From Alteribacter populi (GTDB lineage: Bacteria; Bacillota; Bacilli; Bacillales; Salisediminibacteriaceae), in contig NZ_KZ293963.1 of NCBI RefSeq assembly GCF_002352765.1, positions 1,076,368 to 1,140,367 on the forward strand: a DNA stretch of 64,000 nucleotides, written 5' to 3'. A program made the translations under genes and the position numbers. Shown here piece after piece: positions 59,072 to 64,000 of the stretch (position 1 is the stretch's first letter; every line of letters starts with the position of its first letter). The notes beneath the pieces were generated by a model, which had not been told where the DNA came from, did no database searches, and worked only from the letters and a program-made list of their open reading frames with translations.

Positions 59072-60703
59072 TTATAAAAATACAAATGTGTGATAGTGAT
59101 GCTTAGATCCACGATTTATAATTTCTACCGAAAGTCTCTGAATAAGGTCTGAGCCGTATTCATTTAAAAATGGTAAAACATTGACTGTTCTTTCCTGTAG
59201 CCCTCCGTTAGGGTGTAAAACAGTCCGTACATGATCGAAGTGGTTTAAAGTGGGGCGTAAGAGATGATCAACTTGTTTGCCTACTGTCCGTTTATATTGC
59301 TCCAGCCCTTGCAAACTTCTCTCAGTAAACCGCTCGTAGTCCATTTTTGTTGCATCAGTCGAATTAAGTCCCTCCGCTACTTTTTCCATCACCTTTCTCA
59401 TCTCAGCTTCAGCCGTTTCAAAGATAGGGTCGTAATCGATAGGTTTATTTTTTTCATACCACTCTTCTCTCGACTCTTCCACCCCCGCTGAGGCTACCTG
59501 CCAAAGATTAAGGTCGAGGGCTTTCAAGTACTTTTCAGCGCCTCTTTCTACTATGCTGAACTGCATCCGGGGGAGAAGTGGGGGGATTTGAAAATTAAAA
59601 AAATGAAACAGCTTTTTCAATGTTCCCCAATATCGAATCTCCCCAGGACCGGAAATAAAACCAAGAACTGGAAGTAGCCATTCTTGCATAAGTGGCCTGG
59701 AAATGACGTTGTTGCTTAACCTCTCCGGTTCTTCTTCAGCCACTTTTAATAATTCATTTTTTGTCCATGATCGGTGACCTTCTTTATCAACGAAAGCTTC
59801 TCGTTCTTCATCAAAATACAAAAGAATTCGTTCGTCATTATCATGGATAAACAAGTGACTCAGGTTCATGTCGACCTGAACCGGACTTCCATTGCCCGCT
59901 TCTTGAAAGGCTTTTGCTTGTTCAGTAAATGCATCTCGAACGGATTCATTCTCTTCAATAAGGTCTTTGAAAAATGGACGCTCCAATTTTCGAATCTGTT
60001 CATCAGCTGCATCCATTAACACGAGTCCTGTCCCTTCGAATAGTCGATGGATGAGTTTAGCGAAAAATTCAACATAAGTGGTGGAACTAAAAATCAGCTG
60101 TTCCCACTCTTCGTAAAGATCTTTTGTATGTACAGTTTCCCTTAAATAAAGAAGAGATTCCTTTAACTGCTTCATCACTTGAGATTGATCGAGACTCCGC
60201 TTTGAAGCTGGAATTTTGAGATCGTTCCGTTCACGCATAGCTACTCTTTTTAATTCACCTTTATAGTGAATAAAAGCGTGGTTAATTTCATCGATATCAT
60301 GATCCTCACCTGCTATCCAAAACAAAGGGACGACGGGCACGCCAAGGTTTTCTTCGGTTTCTTTAGCATGGGCCAAAATGGAGATCACTTTGTTAATTGT
60401 ATACATAGGACCTGTAAAAAGCCCCGCCTGCTGCCCACCTACAATCATGAGAGAGCGATCATCACCGAGCTTGTCAATTTGTTCGAAGGTGGCTTGATTC
60501 GATGTGAGGCTCTCATTATATGTTTTTAAGACAGATTTCAATTTAGCTCTTTGAAAGTTCCGGGCTTTTAACTCTTTTGCCCTCTCTTGCAAATCCGTTA
60601 CTTGGTAGCTGTAATCGTAAAAGGTCATTAAAGCGGGGTCTTCTTCTATGTATCTATCTAGAAAGGGATTATGCCCTGACAATGGTTCATACTGGATGTG
60701 CAT
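59072..60703 (-). CDS. bshC: BshC, putative cysteine ligase of bacillithiol synthesis
   Basis: YllA family protein that adds cysteine to GlcN-malate in the last step of bacillithiol synthesis. The 543 residues contain the family blocks VGGQQAGLFTGPMYTINKVI, VPLFWIAGEDHDIDEINHA and GFISGPGEIRYWGTLKKLF, plus a C-terminal coiled coil. The ATG at 60703 is chosen over 60733, which has no SD; AAAGG precedes it at slightly long spacing. It is located just before mraZ, as in B. subtilis. Confidence 0.93.
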   Translation of the reverse strand: MHIQYEPLSGHNPFLDRYIEEDPALMTFYDYSYQVTDLQERAKELKARNFQRAKLKSVLKTYNESLTSNQATFEQIDKLGDDRSLMIVGGQQAGLFTGPMYTINKVISILAHAKETEENLGVPVVPLFWIAGEDHDIDEINHAFIHYKGELKRVAMRERNDLKIPASKRSLDQSQVMKQLKESLLYLRETVHTKDLYEEWEQLIFSSTTYVEFFAKLIHRLFEGTGLVLMDAADEQIRKLERPFFKDLIEENESVRDAFTEQAKAFQEAGNGSPVQVDMNLSHLFIHDNDERILLYFDEEREAFVDKEGHRSWTKNELLKVAEEEPERLSNNVISRPLMQEWLLPVLGFISGPGEIRYWGTLKKLFHFFNFQIPPLLPRMQFSIVERGAEKYLKALDLNLWQVASAGVEESREEWYEKNKPIDYDPIFETAEAEMRKVMEKVAEGLNSTDATKMDYERFTERSLQGLEQYKRTVGKQVDHLLRPTLNHFDHVRTVLHPNGGLQERTVNVLPFLNEYGSDLIQRLSVEIINRGSKHHYHTFVFL

Positions 60704-60792
60704 ATGTGTAACAACCTTTCGCCTTCGATTCATTTCGAGTGCCGATATTTTACTCGTACATTATAGCAAAACTTCTGCTTATGACCAATTGA

Positions 60793-61200
60793 TTAAACTT
60801 GCGTCCCCCCGAAAGTAAACATAAACATTTCTGAAGCAAACCCATAGAACATTAACACGAAATATAAAACTAAAAAGACGACAAACTGAAACCGCCAGAC
60901 CCCTTTGATAATTCGCAAAATCTTGATTTCCTCATACATTCTCCAATGGATAAAAGTAAAAACAATAGCAGTTAGCAAGATAAGAGCAATCATCATTCCA
61001 ATCAATGAAACGTTCCAAATTTCCATTATGATAAAATGAACGGCAAACATAAACAGCAACAATGACCAATCTACAGCTAACTTTAACGCGTAAACTTTTT
61101 TCTTCGTCATTTTCACAGTAATGATATAGACCAAATAAAGACCAATGATGGGTGCGGTAACAAGTGTCGCCACGACATAAGCCATCACATCACCTAACAT
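60793..61200 (-). CDS. Small membrane protein, DUF3397-like
   Basis: 135 residues with four hydrophobic helices (about 5-25, 38-56, 62-85 and 105-130) and a basic loop KMTKKKVYALK. Length, helix pattern and place between panE and bshC fit the DUF3397 family of Bacillaceae; this is from memory of the family and is not certain. The function is unknown. The ATG at 61200 (MLGDVMAYVV) follows GGGGGAG and overlaps panE by 11 bases; a longer start at 61251 lies in panE. Confidence 0.75.
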   Translation of the reverse strand: MLGDVMAYVVATLVTAPIIGLYLVYIITVKMTKKKVYALKLAVDWSLLLFMFAVHFIIMEIWNVSLIGMMIALILLTAIVFTFIHWRMYEEIKILRIIKGVWRFQFVVFLVLYFVLMFYGFASEMFMFTFGGTQV

Positions 61201-62104
61201 TAGCACTCCCCCTTTCCAAACCTTTGACTGATTCATGCAAAAATGACACAATTGGCAGCTTGTGTCCCTGCTCTTCCCCTTTGTCCAGTATGTACCCTGT
61301 TATCGCATCTATTTCCGTTCTTCTTTTCAAGCGAATATCTTCATACATCGAAGAATGGTTTTTCGAGGTTTTTCGGATGATATCCTCCACCTGCTCCCAC
61401 CTCGGAACAGGGGTTATGACATTTTTGATTTCGATATATACTGCTTTTGCATTTTCATAGTAAAATTCATTGGATAAAAGTGCGCCATTCTCCACCCTAT
61501 ATAAAGCTGTCAATGGATTAATTACCGCATTCACTACCAATTTTTCACGCATCCAGCGAGTAATATCGACCTCAGACTTTGCAGTAAAACCAGCTTGATC
61601 CAGTCTGTAAATGACAGAGTCCAGCTCACCATTCATCCCTTTCAATGAGCCAATTTTGCATTCACCAACGCCTGTGTGACGCACTTGATTATCAGTTATT
61701 CTTTTTGCACCATGCGTAACTACACTAGCATAAAGCGGCGTGTTCCCTAAATATCTCTCAGCTTTCTCCACGTGCCCCATTCCATTTAAAACGAGAATAA
61801 CCGGACAGCTAAGAACCGTTCTTGAAAGTACGCTAAGGACATGGTCAAGCTGATATTGCTTAACAGCTATAAATACACAGTCCCATTTACCTGGATTCCA
61901 TTCTAAGAACGAGTTTGCTTGTATTCGCGTATGCAAATGAATCGAGCGCTGATCTTGAAGGAGATGAATGCCTTCCTTTTGAATGACATCAGCTTGTTGT
62001 TTTCTTTGTGTAAACAGTTTCACTTCATGGTCAGCCAATTGTAAATAACTTGCTAGCAACAGACCTATTGACCCGCTGCCAATAATACCAATTGTCACAT
62101 TCAT
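61190..62104 (-). CDS. panE: Ketopantoate reductase
   Basis: Reduces 2-dehydropantoate to pantoate with NADPH for pantothenate and CoA synthesis (YlbQ of B. subtilis). In its 304 residues, the N-terminal Rossmann motif IGIIGSGSIGLLLASYL, VLNGMGHVEKAERYL and the catalytic-region Lys in REKLVVNAVINPLTALY are seen. The ATG at 62104 follows AGGAGGGATGA. It is first of a small operon with the membrane protein gene. Confidence 0.9.
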   Translation of the reverse strand: MNVTIGIIGSGSIGLLLASYLQLADHEVKLFTQRKQQADVIQKEGIHLLQDQRSIHLHTRIQANSFLEWNPGKWDCVFIAVKQYQLDHVLSVLSRTVLSCPVILVLNGMGHVEKAERYLGNTPLYASVVTHGAKRITDNQVRHTGVGECKIGSLKGMNGELDSVIYRLDQAGFTAKSEVDITRWMREKLVVNAVINPLTALYRVENGALLSNEFYYENAKAVYIEIKNVITPVPRWEQVEDIIRKTSKNHSSMYEDIRLKRRTEIDAITGYILDKGEEQGHKLPIVSFLHESVKGLERGSANVR

Positions 62105-62215
62105 CCCTCCTGGATTTAGAAAAACTGCATAGCGGTCTTTTATTAAAGCAGTTTCCTAAATGATTATTGCTTTTTAATAAGATAAGATCTTCGTTCGGAT
62201 TCACGGTGTTTTCAG

Positions 62216-62262
62216 CTTTTGCTTTTCCCGCAGGAGTCGACTGCCCTTCGCTCCAATCATCC
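62216..62262 (-). repeat. Fragment of a family B repeat
   Basis: On the minus strand GACTCCTGCGGGAAAAGC matches the start of the A2 core (GACTCCTGCAGGAAAAGC). The rest of the module is absent here, although a fuller copy lies 80 bases away at 62345. Confidence 0.5.
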
Positions 62263-62328
62263 ATTATAAAAATGAATAGCCATTGTTTGACTTCATCAAG
62301 CAATATATAAATGTGATGAATTTACAAA

Positions 62329-62461
62329 GCACTATACCAGCGAAGGAAATACACGTAGATTCCAGCGGGAAAGCGAAGACGTTGAGACCCCACAGTGAGC
62401 GCACTTTGCGAACGAGGAGGCTCAGCGCGAGCCCGCGAAAGCGTAGTGTATTTCCGAAGCG
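62329..62461 (+). repeat. Dispersed repeat, family B copy with GGAAATACAC inverted ends
   Basis: GGAAATACAC at 62345-62354 and GTGTATTTCC at 62446-62455 are perfect inverted arms. Between them lie TGAGACCCCACAGTGAGC, GCGAACGAGGAGGCTCAGC and CCCGCGAAAGCG, the same series as in the A2 core and the ylmC-sigG spacer. It lies between divergent panE and ylbP. Confidence 0.65.
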
Positions 62462-62891
62462 GTAGGTGATGTCGCAGTTTATTTCAGCTGCGAAGATTAA
62501 AAGCAGCAATACATACGAAAAGAGCCTTAATTAAAAGTGAAATATTAAACATGTCTGATGCCTTCATAATTCTGAGCAAAGGGGATAATCATTTAAATCA
62601 ATAACGTCAATCTGAGCGAAAAGGCCTTTATTAAAAATAGCATTAGTTTCCGCCGTATATTTTAAAGTCTCAGGAATAAAAAAACTACTCTATCATTGTC
62701 TTCACACTCACAGAAACCACTAAAAAAGAAATAAAACAAGACTTTGATATTACTCATTTTATCATATTTTCCATCCATGCACCTTTTTCCCTTTCATTTC
62801 AAACTTTCTCTTTTCAAATTATAAAAATATATAGATAATTCCGCCGTTGTTATAGTAAAATAAAATTAACTGATAAGTTGGAGGGACAGCC
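62462..62891. other. AT-rich upstream region of ylbP
   Basis: No coding frame, repeat family or RNA gene is recognisable in these 430 bases. The ylbP promoter should lie near 62815-62880 (TATAGTAAAATAAAATT); no box pair is convincing. Confidence 0.5.
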
Positions 62892-63383
62892 ATGGTTGAT
62901 TACAAAGAAGTTAAGCGCTTACGTATAAACTTTAAAACACTTGAAGAGTTTGAAAACTTTCGTGAGTATGGATTGCAAGAATTGTCCATGAAAGAAGACT
63001 TGCAAGGAAACATGATTGATAACGACAGTGAATCTCCATTCTATGGCATTTATTACGGTGACAAATTAGTCGCTCGCATGAGTTTATACAAAGTAGACGA
63101 AAAATACGATCGCTATTTCGAACCTCCTCAAGATTACTATGAACTTTGGAAACTTGAAGTTTTAGAACCTTACAAAGGAAAAGGCTTTGGTAAGTCTCTT
63201 GTTGATTATGCCAAATCATTAGAGCTACCATTAAAGACAAATGCCCGGCAGCGTTCAGATGAGTTTTGGAACAAGATGGGTTTTGAACCTTTAACGTACG
63301 ACACCCAACGAGATCGTGGGGAAAACCCATACGTTTGGTTTCCGGAAGGAGTAAAAGAACAAAAGACAGAAAACGAAAAATAA
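62892..63383 (+). CDS. ylbP: GNAT family N-acetyltransferase YlbP
   Basis: 163-residue putative acetyltransferase. The acetyl-CoA loop is in LEPYKGKGFGKSLVDYA, preceded by the beta strand YYELWKLEV and followed by FWNKMGFEPL. The substrate is unknown. The ATG at 62892 follows GGAGGGACAGCC. It is convergent with ylbO across a shared terminator, as in B. subtilis. Confidence 0.9.
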   Translation: MVDYKEVKRLRINFKTLEEFENFREYGLQELSMKEDLQGNMIDNDSESPFYGIYYGDKLVARMSLYKVDEKYDRYFEPPQDYYELWKLEVLEPYKGKGFGKSLVDYAKSLELPLKTNARQRSDEFWNKMGFEPLTYDTQRDRGENPYVWFPEGVKEQKTENEK

Positions 63384-63472
63384 AGATTATTGAACGTAAA
63401 AAGTATAAAGAAAACTTGGCTTGCCGCCAAACCATAATGACGGAAACCGTCCGCTAACTCCTATACAAAAAT

Positions 63473-63512
63473 GAGGAAGGAAGCCCATCACAGGCTCCCT
63501 TCCTCGTTTTTC
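63473..63512. terminator. Bidirectional terminator between ylbP and ylbO
   Basis: GAGGAAGG-AAGCC pairs with GGCT-CCCTTCCTC around a short loop, with TTTTTCG following on the plus strand. On the minus strand the tail is ATTTTTGTATAG. It can serve both convergent genes. Confidence 0.85.
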
Positions 63513-63525
63513 GTTCTCCCGGCAA

Positions 63526-64000
63526 CTATGATGGAGAAGAAGCTGCCGTTTTGTTCCGTTTTGCTGCACGTTCTACGACATTGATCATAAGCTGATAATC
63601 GTTTTTTATTAATTCATAATCATCTTTTACTTTTGATAACTCTTCATTCAACGCTTCATTTTCCTGCTTTAATGATTCACACTTCTGGGTGAACTCTTCA
63701 GGAGACATGTACTCCGATACGGTTTGCAGTACCTTTTTCTGTTTGGTTAGAAACTCGATCACTTCATTAAACGCTTTGACAACATCTTCATTACTCCCAT
63801 TAAGTTGACCGACTTTTTCTTGATAACTCTCATCACCTTTTGGCATGTCAGGCAAACGGTTTAGATGAGATTTCACACTTTTCCTTTGCTTTTTCGCTAG
63901 CTGTATCGCTGTGTCATACTTTTTCCTTATCGCTGAATTCCACCGAAAGCCACAAGCAGCAGGAGTCCTAGAGAGCTTTTGACCTACTTCCTCAAAAGCC
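63526..64000 (-). CDS. ylbO: RsfA-family Myb-like regulator YlbO, C-terminal part (cut by window edge)
   Basis: The frame is open from the right edge to the stop at 63526 (157 codons). The first residues AFEEVGQKLSRTPAACGFRW are the end of the Myb-like DNA-binding domain typical of RsfA and YlbO, prespore or mother-cell transcription factors. A basic segment (AIQLAKKQRKSVKSHLNRLP) and a long coiled coil (LKQENEALNEELSKVKDDYE) follow. A GTG at 63876 is internal and not the start; the true start is outside the window. Confidence 0.92.
   Translation of the reverse strand, partial: AFEEVGQKLSRTPAACGFRWNSAIRKKYDTAIQLAKKQRKSVKSHLNRLPDMPKGDESYQEKVGQLNGSNEDVVKAFNEVIEFLTKQKKVLQTVSEYMSPEEFTQKCESLKQENEALNEELSKVKDDYELIKNDYQLMINVVERAAKRNKTAASSPS

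Noticed and set aside
62031..62509. Minus-strand ORFs upstream of panE
   Set aside because: They overlap the panE start or cross the family B repeat, and have no SD or domain signature.

Overview
This window comes from an endospore-forming member of the Bacillaceae. It carries spoIIGA-sigE-sigG, spoVD and spoVE, a bacillithiol gene (bshC), a meso-DAP type MurE with a DNPR motif, and a gene order that closely follows the ylb-yll-ylm-ylo region of Bacillus subtilis, in reverse orientation. Almost everything is on the minus strand; only rqcH and ylbP are on the plus strand. The genus cannot be fixed from sequence alone. Acidic tails on extracytoplasmic division proteins hint at a salt- or alkali-adapted relative.

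In the direction of transcription (right to left) the layout is as follows. (1) 64000-60793: ylbO (cut by the edge), divergent ylbP, panE, a small membrane protein. (2) 60703-38103: bshC, then the division and wall (dcw) cluster mraZ-rsmH-ftsL-pbpB-spoVD-murE-murF-mraY-murD-spoVE-murG-murB-divIB-ylxW-ylxX-sbp-ftsA-ftsZ. (3) 37820-35247: spoIIGA-sigE-sigG, the mother-cell and forespore sigma factors. (4) 34738-30453: ylmC-ylmD-ylmE-sepF-ylmG-ylmH-divIVA. (5) 30385-24733: ileS behind a T-box leader, ylyA, lspA, rluD. (6) 24736-12036: the pyrimidine operon pyrR-P-B-C-AA-AB-K-D-F-E with three PyrR attenuators, followed by a methyltransferase gene. (7) 11602-7988: a two-subunit ABC exporter. (8) 7530-1: rqcH (plus), the Ca2+ ATPase yloB, yloC, remA, gmk and the start of rpoZ.

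The genes form a few coherent programmes: peptidoglycan precursor synthesis coupled to divisome assembly, early sporulation sigma factor activation, de novo UMP synthesis controlled by RNA attenuation, and ribosome quality control (rqcH, ylmH).

The gene content is mostly conserved core. The unusual material lies in three places. pyrF has no ATG, GTG or TTG start that would keep its first catalytic strand, and probably initiates at ATC. The spacers hold several families of short non-autonomous repeats; two copies of one family are flanked by target-site duplications. A phased GTGG repeat ladder lies upstream of mraZ and looks like a MraZ operator. Many starts were moved from the longest open frame to sites supported by Shine-Dalgarno (SD) sequences and family alignment, including TTG starts for sigG, lspA and pyrB.
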